21,780 nt of DNA from JBBSMX01 sp038232935. GTDB taxonomy: Bacteria; Bacteroidota; Rhodothermia; Rhodothermales; JANQRZ01. Location: the NCBI GenBank assembly GCA_038232935.1, contig JBBSMX010000069.1:1-21780 (forward strand), read 5' to 3'. This document shows, in pieces, positions 1 to 7,820 of this stretch; the first letter of the stretch is position 1, and the number at the start of each line of letters is the position of its first letter. The translations under genes were made by a program, and so were the position numbers. Below the pieces are notes generated by a model. It had not been told where the DNA came from. It worked only from the letters and a program-made list of their open reading frames with translations, and ran no database searches.

Positions 1-1
1 C

Positions 2-478
2 GTGATCCCGCTGCTGCCGCAGGTGGCCTCGGCGGACTGGACGCAGTACGCCTTCGTGGTGTACCCGCGCGAGGGGAGCGTGGGGATGGAGGTGCGGTTG
101 CGGATGTGGCGGGAGTTCACCGGCACCGCCTACTGGGACGATGTGGCGATCACGCCCATTGGAGGGAGTGCACTCGCGACCGCCGGGGAGGACGACCCGG
201 AGGCCGTGCCGCAGGTGACGAGCCTCCAGCAGAACTACCCGAACCCGTTCGCTCAGCAGACGACGATCGCGTTCGAACTGCCTCAGACGCAGCGGGTCAG
301 CCTCGCGGTCTACAACATGCTCGGTCAGCGCGTAGCTACCCTCGTGGACGACGAGATCCTGTCCGAAGGGCAGCACCGGATGCTGTTCGATGCGCAGGGT
401 CTGCCTAGCGGCCTCTACTTCTATGCCTTGCGGACCCCCACCGGGACGCAGACGCAGAAGATGGTGCTGCTCAAATAA
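2..478 (+). CDS. C-terminal part of a secreted protein with CBM-like end and T9SS type A sorting domain (5' truncated)
   Basis: Only the last 158 or so residues lie in the window; the real start is upstream of base 1. Residues 10-55 end in a beta-strand pattern with YWDDVAI, typical of the last strand of jelly-roll carbohydrate-binding modules (CBM4/9-like). An acidic linker (AGEDDPEAVP) follows. Residues 74-158 form a T9SS type A sorting domain: LQQNYPNPF at 75-83, VYNMLGQRVATL at 103-114, GLPSGLYFY at 133-141, and a terminal KMVLLK. In this system the C-terminal domain directs the protein through the outer membrane and is then removed or anchored at the surface. The missing N-terminal part probably holds the catalytic or main binding domain. 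It lies just upstream of a TonB receptor and a PorV-like gene, which fits an exported glycan-active protein. The sorting domain is clear; the CBM assignment is tentative. Confidence 0.88.
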   Translation: MIPLLPQVASADWTQYAFVVYPREGSVGMEVRLRMWREFTGTAYWDDVAITPIGGSALATAGEDDPEAVPQVTSLQQNYPNPFAQQTTIAFELPQTQRVSLAVYNMLGQRVATLVDDEILSEGQHRMLFDAQGLPSGLYFYALRTPTGTQTQKMVLLK

Positions 479-495
479 GGAGACGTGGAGCGATC

Positions 496-525
496 GCCCT
501 CGGGAGGCTACGGTCTCCCGAGGGC
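496..525 (+). terminator. Strong hairpin after the T9SS cargo gene, terminator-like without U-tract
   Basis: A perfect 11-bp inverted repeat, GCCCTCGGGAG (496-506) and CTCCCGAGGGC (515-525), encloses an 8-nt loop. It begins 18 bases after the stop at 478 and ends 35 bases before the TonB-receptor start. No T-run follows, so it may be a factor-assisted terminator, a 3' stabiliser or an attenuator rather than a classical intrinsic terminator. Confidence 0.55.
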
Positions 526-560
526 ACTCTCCGCAAGCGTCCGTCTACCCCTTCGGGATT

Positions 561-3224
561 ATGATAAGGTTCTGGTACACGGCTCTCATCCTCGCCCTTC
601 TCGGCGTGGGGGGAGCACAGAAGGTTCACGCCCAGACGACCGGGAAGATTGCGGGCCAAGTTCTCGATGCGGACACGGGCGATCCGCTGCCTGGCGTCAA
701 CGTCCTCATCGTGGGGACCACCATCGGGTCCACTACTGATGCCGACGGGTACTACGCGATCCTCAACATCCCGCCCGGCACGGTCGACGTGCGCGCCTCG
801 TTTATTGGCTACGCTTCCACAACGGTGGAGGGCGTGCGTGTCCAGCTCAACCACACCACCGACGTGGATTTCAGCCTACGGGAAGAGGCGGTACAGGGGG
901 AGGAGATCATCGTCGTCGCAGAGCGTCCGCTCGTGCAGCGCGACCTCACCTCGTCCTCCGTCTCCGTGTCAGCCGAGCAGTTGAAGGCGCTTCCGGTACA
1001 GAGCTTCAACGACGTCGTCAATCTTCAGGCAGGCGTCGTGGACGGGCACTTTCGCGGCGGCCGGTCCGGAGAGGTGGCCTACCTCGTCGACGGCATTCCT
1101 ATCAACGACGTCTACGACAACACGTACGCCTACCAGGTCGAGAACAACGCGATCCAGGAGGTAGAGATTATCAGCGGGACGTTCAACGCGGAGTACGGGC
1201 AAGCGCAGTCCGGCGTGGTCAACATCGTCACGAAGGACGGCGACGCCGAGTATCGCGGCTCCGCCAGCGGCTACGTGGGCGACTACCTCAGCACACGCAC
1301 GGATCAGTTTCAGCACCTCAGTGCCATCTCGCCCACGGGAGCCTACGAGGTGCAAGGGTCGATGAGCGGGCCGGTCCCGACGCTCGGCGACCGGCTCACG
1401 TTTTTCACGTCGGGACGCTTCGTCCGTGACAGCGGCTACCTCTACGGGCGGCGCGTCGTGCAGCCGATCAGCGCGGGGCCGTCGGAGGGGCAGATGGTCG
1501 AGGTAGACGGGCGCGAGGTCTTCGTCCCGGCTCTCGGGGACAGCTCGTTCGCGTCGATGAACTGGAGCCAGCAGGCGACGGGCCAGGCCAAGCTTACGCT
1601 GCGCCTCTTCGAGCGGGACCGGTTCTCCGTCAGCGGCCTCCTCCAGCGCGACCAGGGACAGAACTACGACCACCTCTTCCGTTACAACCCCGACGGCATC
1701 CCGACCGTCCACGGCGACTCGTGGTCGCTCACCAGCTCCTACTCCCACGCCTTCGGCGGGAACAGCTTCCTCGAAGTCAAAGGGGCGTTCTTCGATAATC
1801 AGGTCCGGTCGGCGGTCTACGACGACCCGCTCGATCCGCGCTACCCGGCCGACGACGCTCTGCGCCAGCTCGGCGGCAACTTCTCGTTCTTCCGGGGCGG
1901 TGCCATCCTCGACCACTTCCGCCGCCAGACCCAGTCGCTCGTCGCCCGCGCCGACTTCACCAGCCAGGTGACGCGGCAGCACCTCGTCAAGACCGGCGTC
2001 GAGTTCCGCCGTCACCGGCTGGAGGTGGACGACTTCGATGTCCGCAACAACCCCGACACGGGGAACCAGCCCGCGATCCCGGAGGCCGGCACGCCGGCCC
2101 ACGTGCAGTACGCGGAGCAGCCGGTCGAGGGCAGCGCGTACGTGCAGGACAAGATGGAGTTCGACTACCTCATCGTGAACGCGGGCGCGCGCTTGGACTA
2201 TTTCGACGCGCGCGGCGACGTGCTCGAAGACTTCGGCCGGCCGACGAACAGCCCGCGCCTGCCGACGAGCGCGAAGTGGCAGATCTCGCCCCGCGTCGGG
2301 CTGGCCTATCCGATGTCGGACCGCGGCGTCGTCCACGTCTCGTACGGCCACTTCTTCCAGATGCCGCCGTTCGAATACCTCTACACCAACCCCGACTACA
2401 TCTACAGCCCCGAGGACGGGCTCAGCCGCGCGTTCGGCTTCCCCGACCTCGAACCGCAGCAGACCGTCGCCTACGAGATCGGGTTGCAGCAGGCGTTCGG
2501 CGCGGTCCTCGGCCTCACGCTGACGGCGTACTACAAGGACATCCGCAACCTGCTCGGCACCCGCCTCGAAACGATCGTGAGTGACGGGACGGAGGACTTC
2601 CCCGCGCAGCGCTACGGCCGGTTCATCAACCGGGACTACGGCCAGGTCAAGGGCCTGATTGTGGAGCTGGAGAAGCGCCGGGCGAACGGGTTCGAGTTGA
2701 ACCTGGACTATACGTTCCAGATCGCCCGCGGGAATGCGAGCGACCCCCTCACCGTGCTCCTCGACGAGGCCGCGGACCGCGAGCCCGAGAAGCAGCTCGT
2801 CCCGCTCGACTGGGATCGCCGTCACCAGCTCAACCTCACCGCCACGGTCGGCGACGCCGAGCGCGTGCTCGTCTCGATGATCGGCAAGCTCGGCTCGGGT
2901 CTGCCCTACACGCCGTCCCGCGCCGACGAGCGGATCGGGCTGGAGAACTCGGCCCGCCGCCCTGGCTTCCTCAGCTTCGACCTCTACGCGACGAAGCAGC
3001 TCAACTTCCGGGGTCTCAAGCCCGGCCTCTTCCTTCGGGTATACAACCTCCTCGACGCCAAGAACGTCACGAACATCTACAGCGACACGGGGCAGCCGTT
3101 TCCAAACCTGCTCTACTATCCCGGCACCCCGCAGGGCCTGAACTCCAAAGACGAGTTCCTGCGGCGCCCCGACTTCTACTCCGCCCCGCGACAGGTCACG
3201 CTCGGGCTGAACGTGGAGTTTTGA
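561..3224 (+). CDS. TonB-dependent outer-membrane receptor with carboxypeptidase-regulatory-like N-terminal domain
   Basis: This is an 887-aa outer-membrane receptor expected to import a ligand, plausibly an oligosaccharide, using TonB/ExbBD energy. The signal peptide is residues 1-24 (cleavage after VHA). Residues 28-115 form a CarboxypepD_reg-like beta-sandwich (KIAGQVLDADTGDPLPGVNV, then DADGYY). Residues about 120-235 form the plug, with the YLVDGIPIND stretch near 174-183 and EYGQAQSGVVNIVTKDG at its end. The remainder is the beta-barrel, ending in LGLNVEF with a terminal Phe as expected for BAM substrates. I chose ATG 561 because the signal peptide starts there; the frame stays open to 390, but that extension is Arg/Pro-rich and overlaps the previous gene. 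No Shine-Dalgarno is visible. No susD-like gene adjoins it, so it is not a standard SusCD pair. The ligand cannot be read from sequence. Confidence 0.95.
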   Translation: MIRFWYTALILALLGVGGAQKVHAQTTGKIAGQVLDADTGDPLPGVNVLIVGTTIGSTTDADGYYAILNIPPGTVDVRASFIGYASTTVEGVRVQLNHTTDVDFSLREEAVQGEEIIVVAERPLVQRDLTSSSVSVSAEQLKALPVQSFNDVVNLQAGVVDGHFRGGRSGEVAYLVDGIPINDVYDNTYAYQVENNAIQEVEIISGTFNAEYGQAQSGVVNIVTKDGDAEYRGSASGYVGDYLSTRTDQFQHLSAISPTGAYEVQGSMSGPVPTLGDRLTFFTSGRFVRDSGYLYGRRVVQPISAGPSEGQMVEVDGREVFVPALGDSSFASMNWSQQATGQAKLTLRLFERDRFSVSGLLQRDQGQNYDHLFRYNPDGIPTVHGDSWSLTSSYSHAFGGNSFLEVKGAFFDNQVRSAVYDDPLDPRYPADDALRQLGGNFSFFRGGAILDHFRRQTQSLVARADFTSQVTRQHLVKTGVEFRRHRLEVDDFDVRNNPDTGNQPAIPEAGTPAHVQYAEQPVEGSAYVQDKMEFDYLIVNAGARLDYFDARGDVLEDFGRPTNSPRLPTSAKWQISPRVGLAYPMSDRGVVHVSYGHFFQMPPFEYLYTNPDYIYSPEDGLSRAFGFPDLEPQQTVAYEIGLQQAFGAVLGLTLTAYYKDIRNLLGTRLETIVSDGTEDFPAQRYGRFINRDYGQVKGLIVELEKRRANGFELNLDYTFQIARGNASDPLTVLLDEAADREPEKQLVPLDWDRRHQLNLTATVGDAERVLVSMIGKLGSGLPYTPSRADERIGLENSARRPGFLSFDLYATKQLNFRGLKPGLFLRVYNLLDAKNVTNIYSDTGQPFPNLLYYPGTPQGLNSKDEFLRRPDFYSAPRQVTLGLNVEF

Positions 3225-3330
3225 TATTGACTGTGGGATAGGGGGAGGGGAGTAGGAGGTGTGGGGGATGCGTCGAAGCTCAGCAAGACGACCGACTCCC
3301 CATCACCCATCCGCCCATCCCCCCAAACCC

Positions 3331-3345
3331 GAGTGCAAAGCACTC
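3331..3345. repeat. Perfect short palindrome in the leader of the 1090-aa secreted protein gene
   Basis: GAGTGC-AAA-GCACTC is a perfect 6-bp inverted repeat with a 3-nt spacer. It ends 19 bases before the ATG at 3365 and lies in the 140-base gap after the TonB receptor. It could be an operator half-site pair or a small RNA hairpin. I saw no second intergenic copy in the window. Confidence 0.35.
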
Positions 3346-3364
3346 TAACGACAGGTACGCTGGT

Positions 3365-6300
3365 ATGAGAGGACTTTGGGTGACGACGTTGACGGCGGCG
3401 CTGCTGTGGCCGACCCTCGGTCAGGCGCAGCGCGTCGCGGACCCAAACGAGGGGAACCCCCGCCTCACGCAGTGGGGCGTGATGGACGGCAACCGCGTCC
3501 GCACACTCTACGCCAACCACGGCGAGATCGCGCGCTGGCCGGACCAGCCCTCCGGCGAGTGGCCGAAGGGCAGCGGGCACTCCTACGTGGACGGCGTCGC
3601 CCTCATCGTCTCGGCGAAGACGCGGGATGCCAATGGCGAGCTCATCTATCCCATGAGCACCAACTACCGCGAGGACATCGACCGCGACCCCGTGACGCAG
3701 GTGCCGTGGGGGTGGGCACCGGTCCCCAGCTACTCCAACCCGCTCGGCCCTTCGCCCGCCCGCAGCGACGAGTCGGCGACGTGGCCTGCCGAGTGGCCGG
3801 ACCGCCCCATCGACTGGGCCGGCCAGTGGAATGGCTTCTTCGGCCGGGGCGTCCAGAACGCTGACCTCGAAACGTACTTCGTCTTCGACGACGCCCCGGA
3901 CCGCGAGTGGACCCGGCCGCCACATGCGTTCTACCCGTGCCCCGGCGAACCGACCCGCGGCGGCCTCGGGCTCGAAGTCGCCGCGCGCGGGTTCCAGTGG
4001 AGCCACCCGCTCGCGCAGGACGTGATCTTCTGGATTTACGAGATTACCAACGAGTGCGCCGTCGACTACGACGAGGTCTACTTCGCGCAGTTCATCGACT
4101 GGGGCATCGGCGGGACCGACGACTCCGGCGACGACGAGGGTGCCTACAATACCCGGCTCGACCTCGCCTTCGCCTACGACTTCGACGGCGTCGGCTCGCC
4201 GGGGGCGTTCACGCCGGTCGGCGCGGCCGGCTATGCCTTCCTCGAATCCCCCGGCAACTCCACCGACGGCGTCGATAACGATGGGGACGGCATCACCGAC
4301 GAGCGGCGCGAAAACGGGGCGGGCATCCTCATCGAAGGGCAGGAGGCCATTCGCGCTTACGCCGAGGCCAACTACAACTTGGCCGACTTCGAGCGCTTCT
4401 ACGGCCCCATCGACCAGCAGGACGCCTACCGGGCCGCGTACTGGTGGACCGGCGACGAGAACATGAACTGGCGCACGTTCACCGACCTCAACGAGAACGG
4501 GCAGTGGGACGAGGGCGAGCCGCTCAACGACGACGTCGGGGCCGACGGTCTCGCCCCGGAGGCGACGAACTACCCCGGCCGGGACCAGGGTGAGGGCGAC
4601 GGACGGCCCACGACGGGCGAGCCCAACTTCGACGCGCTCGATAAGGACGAGTCCGACCAGATCGGGCTGACGGGCTTCAAGATCTTCAACGTCCACGACT
4701 TCGAACTCATCAACGATCAGGAGGACTTCAACCTGTTCGCCGACGCGCTCCCGCCGCTCGGGGATATCATCCTCGAAGGGGGGCGCAACCTCGGGATGTT
4801 CTTCTCCTCCGGCCCGTTCCCCCTGCGTGCCGGGCAGACCGAGCGCTTCTCGATGGCCCTCATCTTCGCCGACCGCGACTTCGGCGACCCGCGCGAGATG
4901 GACAACTCCTCCCTCGCGCGGAAGAAGGAGACCGTCCAGCAGATCTACAACGCCAACTACCGCTTCGCTCGCCCGCCGGACAAGCCGACGCTGAGTGCCA
5001 CCGCCGGCGATGGGCAGGTGACGCTTACCTGGGACGCCGTGGCCGAGCGCTCCTACGACCCCTTCCTGCGCGAGTTCGACTTCGAGGGCTACCTCGTCTA
5101 CCGATCGACCGAGCCCAACTTTCAGGACAACCTCACCATCACGGACACCTATGGCAACGTGGTCTTCCAGCGACCCCTCGCGCAGTTCGATCTCGCCAAC
5201 GGACTTCGCGGCCCGCACCCTGTCGCCGTCAACGGCGTGCAGTTCAATCTCGGCACCGACAGCGGGCTCCGCCACAGCTACGTCGACCGCGATGTGATCA
5301 ACGGGAGGACGTACTACTACGCCGTCGTGGCCTACGACCGCGGCTTCCTCAGCCGCCGCGCCGACGGGACCGTCGAGACGAACCCCGACGGCACGGTGCA
5401 GGGCATCTCCCCGAGCCTCACGACGGCGAACATCAAGAACGATGTCGCCGGCAATATCGCCCCCGACATCAACACGGCCGTCGTGACGCCGCGCGCGCCC
5501 GCCGCTGGGTACGTCCCCCCGGAAATCCAGAACTACGACCCCCAGCTCGCGGGCACCGGTATGGTGGACGTGTCGATCCTCGCCCCATCGGCCGTCGTGC
5601 AGGGCGCGCAGTACGAGTTGGTGTTCGACAACCCCTCGATCTGGAACGCCGACCCGAACCCGAGCTACGTCCTGCGCCGCGTCGGCGTGGAAGAGCCGCT
5701 CGCGGAGGGCATCCTCCAAGGGGGCACGCTGGAGGTCCCGCCCGTAGACGGCTTTGCTCTGACGGTCCAGAGTCCGAACGCCGTTGCGGTCGTAGACTCG
5801 ACCGTGCAGTTCGTCGCGGGTGAGGGCGGGGACTACCGGCCCGAGGTGCGGCCGGGAACGGTGAGCAGCATCGTCGGGCCGAGCCGGTACGTCCCGCTCC
5901 CGAACGACTTCGAGATCCACTTCACCGAGGCCGTGGCGGATACCTCGCTCCGCCTCGCGCTCGGGCTGCAGGCGATCCCCGTCCCGTTCTTCGTCGACAA
6001 CCTCTCGACGGGACGGCGGCAGGACTTCATCCTCGTCGAGGACGTGGACTCCCTCCGCAATCAGCAGTACGATCCGGGCGAGCTCATCATCTTTGTCATG
6101 GGCGAGACGCCGGACACCCCGCCGGTGCTGGAGGGCGGGCGCTGGAAAGCGAGCTGGGCGGTCCGGATGGCCCGGCTGGACCCCGACGCCACGACGCCGC
6201 CCGTGCCGCCTCCGCCGGGCACCGTGCTCCGCTTCCGCACCACGAAGCCGTTCCAGAGCGGCGACCGCGTGACGTTCGCGCTCTCGGAGGCCGCCTTCGA

Positions 6301-6637
6301 CGCAGACCGCGCGCGGGACGAGATGGACGACATCTTCGTGGTGCCGAACCCGTACGTCGCGCAGAGCGCGTTCGAACCGGCGAACACGTACCGGACGGGG
6401 CGCGGCGAGCGACGGATCTACTTCATGAACCTGCCGCCGGAGTGCACGATCCGCATCTACACCATCACCGGCCAGCTCGTGCAGACGCTCACACACAGCG
6501 CCGGCGTAGACAACGGGCAGGAGCCGTGGGATCTCACCACGAAGGACGGAATGAACCTCGCCTACGGCGTCTACATCTACCACGTCGACGCGCCCGGCGT
6601 GGGCGAGTTCGTGGACCGCTTCGCGGTGATCAAGTAA
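3365..6637 (+). CDS. Large secreted protein with calcium-type repeat, FnIII-like domain and T9SS-like C-terminal domain
   Basis: This 1090-aa exported protein has no enzymatic signature that I recognise. The signal peptide is residues 1-21 (cleavage after GQA). Residues 300-313 read TDGVDNDGDGITDE, a thrombospondin type 3-like calcium-binding repeat, and a second Asp-rich stretch (DLNENGQWDEGE) follows near 376-387. An FnIII-like sandwich begins near 538 (DKPTLSATAGDGQVTLTWDA) and closes near 650 (TYYYAVVAYDRG). From about 987 to 1090 is a C-terminal domain with FVVPNPYVAQS, IRIYTITGQLVQTL and YGVYIYHVDA, matching the layout of T9SS sorting domains (PNP, IYTxxGxLV, GxYxYxV). It sits between a TonB receptor and a PorV-family gene, so it may be a surface partner of the receptor. 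A weak AGG lies 9 bases before the ATG. The function is unknown; a surface adhesin or glycan-binding scaffold is possible. Confidence 0.88.
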   Translation: MRGLWVTTLTAALLWPTLGQAQRVADPNEGNPRLTQWGVMDGNRVRTLYANHGEIARWPDQPSGEWPKGSGHSYVDGVALIVSAKTRDANGELIYPMSTNYREDIDRDPVTQVPWGWAPVPSYSNPLGPSPARSDESATWPAEWPDRPIDWAGQWNGFFGRGVQNADLETYFVFDDAPDREWTRPPHAFYPCPGEPTRGGLGLEVAARGFQWSHPLAQDVIFWIYEITNECAVDYDEVYFAQFIDWGIGGTDDSGDDEGAYNTRLDLAFAYDFDGVGSPGAFTPVGAAGYAFLESPGNSTDGVDNDGDGITDERRENGAGILIEGQEAIRAYAEANYNLADFERFYGPIDQQDAYRAAYWWTGDENMNWRTFTDLNENGQWDEGEPLNDDVGADGLAPEATNYPGRDQGEGDGRPTTGEPNFDALDKDESDQIGLTGFKIFNVHDFELINDQEDFNLFADALPPLGDIILEGGRNLGMFFSSGPFPLRAGQTERFSMALIFADRDFGDPREMDNSSLARKKETVQQIYNANYRFARPPDKPTLSATAGDGQVTLTWDAVAERSYDPFLREFDFEGYLVYRSTEPNFQDNLTITDTYGNVVFQRPLAQFDLANGLRGPHPVAVNGVQFNLGTDSGLRHSYVDRDVINGRTYYYAVVAYDRGFLSRRADGTVETNPDGTVQGISPSLTTANIKNDVAGNIAPDINTAVVTPRAPAAGYVPPEIQNYDPQLAGTGMVDVSILAPSAVVQGAQYELVFDNPSIWNADPNPSYVLRRVGVEEPLAEGILQGGTLEVPPVDGFALTVQSPNAVAVVDSTVQFVAGEGGDYRPEVRPGTVSSIVGPSRYVPLPNDFEIHFTEAVADTSLRLALGLQAIPVPFFVDNLSTGRRQDFILVEDVDSLRNQQYDPGELIIFVMGETPDTPPVLEGGRWKASWAVRMARLDPDATTPPVPPPPGTVLRFRTTKPFQSGDRVTFALSEAAFDADRARDEMDDIFVVPNPYVAQSAFEPANTYRTGRGERRIYFMNLPPECTIRIYTITGQLVQTLTHSAGVDNGQEPWDLTTKDGMNLAYGVYIYHVDAPGVGEFVDRFAVIK

Positions 6638-6675
6638 TCAGAGTCGGCTCTCGAAGCCGGTGATCGGGATAAGCC

Positions 6676-7776
6676 ATGGAAAACGCATCGCTCATGCCAC
6701 GCAGGAAGCACCTCCTCCTCGGTGGGCGTCGCGCACTGGTGCTCGGCGTAGCGCTGCTGTGGTGCGTCGCCGGGAGCGCCCAGGCGCAGGTCGGTACCGA
6801 ACCGGGCGGGACGAATGTGTCGAAAGTGGGCACGACGGCCGGGGAGTTCCTGCAGATCGGCGTCGGCCCTCGGGCGATGGCGATGGGCGGCGCGTTCGTC
6901 GCCGCCTCCGACGACGTGACCTCGCTCTACTGGAATCCGGCCGGCCTCGCAGCCCTGACGCAGGGCGAGGTCTTCTTCTCCCACAGCGAGTGGCTCGCCT
7001 CAATCGACTTCGACTACGTGGGCGGGGCCTACCGGCTCGGGAATCTCGGCACCGTCGGCGCGTCGATCACGGTCCTCTCCGTGCCGGAGATGATCGTCCG
7101 CACCGAAGAGCGGCAGGACGGGACGGGCGAGACGTTCGACGCGATGGACCTCGCCGTCGGCCTCTCGTACGGCCTTGCCGTCACCGACCGATTCTCCGTC
7201 GGCGTGACCGGCAAGTTCATCCAGCAGCGCATCTGGCACTCGACGGCGACGGGCTACGCTTTCGACCTCGGGACGCGGTTCCGCACGGACTTCTTCGGCG
7301 GGCTGACGATCGGGGCCACGCTCTACAACTTCGGCACCGATATGCGGATGAACGGGCGCGACCTGCGGGCCTTCGTCGACTCCAGCCCCGGCGAGTTCGG
7401 CGACAACGACCGCCTCCCGGCCAACTTCGACGTCGACGCGTGGAGCCTCCCGCTCAACTTCCAGATCGGCGTATCGAGCCAGCCCATCAACTCGCGGATG
7501 CACCAGCTCACCGTCTCGGCCGACGCCCTCCACCCGAGCTCGAACTACGAGAGCGTGAACGTCGGGTTCGAATACGGCTTTATGCAGCGCTTCTTCGTGC
7601 GCGGCGGGTACCAGTCGATGTTCCTGCAGGACAGCGAGGGCGGCATCTCGGGCGGCATCGGCGCGCGGCTCCCGCTGTTCTATGAGGGCGGCGTCGGCGA
7701 TGTCGGCTACGCCTACCGCTCGGTCGGCTCTCGGCTCGGCGGCGTGCACCTCGTCTCGCTCGGCATCTCTTTCTGA
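6676..7776 (+). CDS. PorV/PorQ family outer-membrane beta-barrel protein
   Basis: This is a 366-aa FadL-like barrel of the PorV/PorQ (UPF0164-type) family. In the T9SS, PorV receives cargo from the translocon and hands it to the PorU sortase; paralogues beside receptor and cargo genes are common in this lineage, so this may be a dedicated shuttle rather than the core PorV. Residues 1-37 are a signal peptide (cleavage after AQA). The family signature follows: IGVGPRAMAMGGAFVAASDD (61-80) and LYWNPAGLA (84-92). The C-terminus is LVSLGISF, ending in Phe as barrel proteins do. An in-frame ATG at 6694 (MPRRKH) would give a more compact signal peptide and is an equally plausible start; neither start has a clear ribosome-binding site. 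It lies 38 bases after the T9SS-like cargo gene, suggesting one operon. Confidence 0.9.
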   Translation: MENASLMPRRKHLLLGGRRALVLGVALLWCVAGSAQAQVGTEPGGTNVSKVGTTAGEFLQIGVGPRAMAMGGAFVAASDDVTSLYWNPAGLAALTQGEVFFSHSEWLASIDFDYVGGAYRLGNLGTVGASITVLSVPEMIVRTEERQDGTGETFDAMDLAVGLSYGLAVTDRFSVGVTGKFIQQRIWHSTATGYAFDLGTRFRTDFFGGLTIGATLYNFGTDMRMNGRDLRAFVDSSPGEFGDNDRLPANFDVDAWSLPLNFQIGVSSQPINSRMHQLTVSADALHPSSNYESVNVGFEYGFMQRFFVRGGYQSMFLQDSEGGISGGIGARLPLFYEGGVGDVGYAYRSVGSRLGGVHLVSLGISF

Positions 7777-7820
7777 CAGCGCTCCTGCGTATCTCTCGTC
7801 CTACAACCCGTGCGTTCCGC

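Noticed and set aside
166..175. GAGTGCACTC palindrome similar to the leader palindrome at 3331-3345
   Set aside because: It lies inside coding sequence and lacks the AAA spacer; most likely chance.
390..560. Upstream extension of the TonB receptor frame
   Set aside because: It overlaps the sorting domain of the previous gene, encodes Arg/Pro-rich sequence and would bury the signal peptide.
969..2825. 618-codon minus-strand open frame inside the TonB receptor
   Set aside because: Low-complexity composition and no motif; a codon-bias shadow of the receptor gene.
561..3224. Calling the receptor SusC
   Set aside because: The domain order fits TonB receptors with a regulatory-like domain, but no SusD-like lipoprotein is adjacent, so the SusC name would imply an unsupported partner.
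3176..6583. 1135-codon minus-strand open frame antisense to the secreted-protein gene
   Set aside because: Its product is Arg/Val/Glu/His-rich with no domain, and the plus strand has a signal peptide, FnIII-like module and T9SS-like end. Long antisense frames are expected in GC-rich coding DNA.
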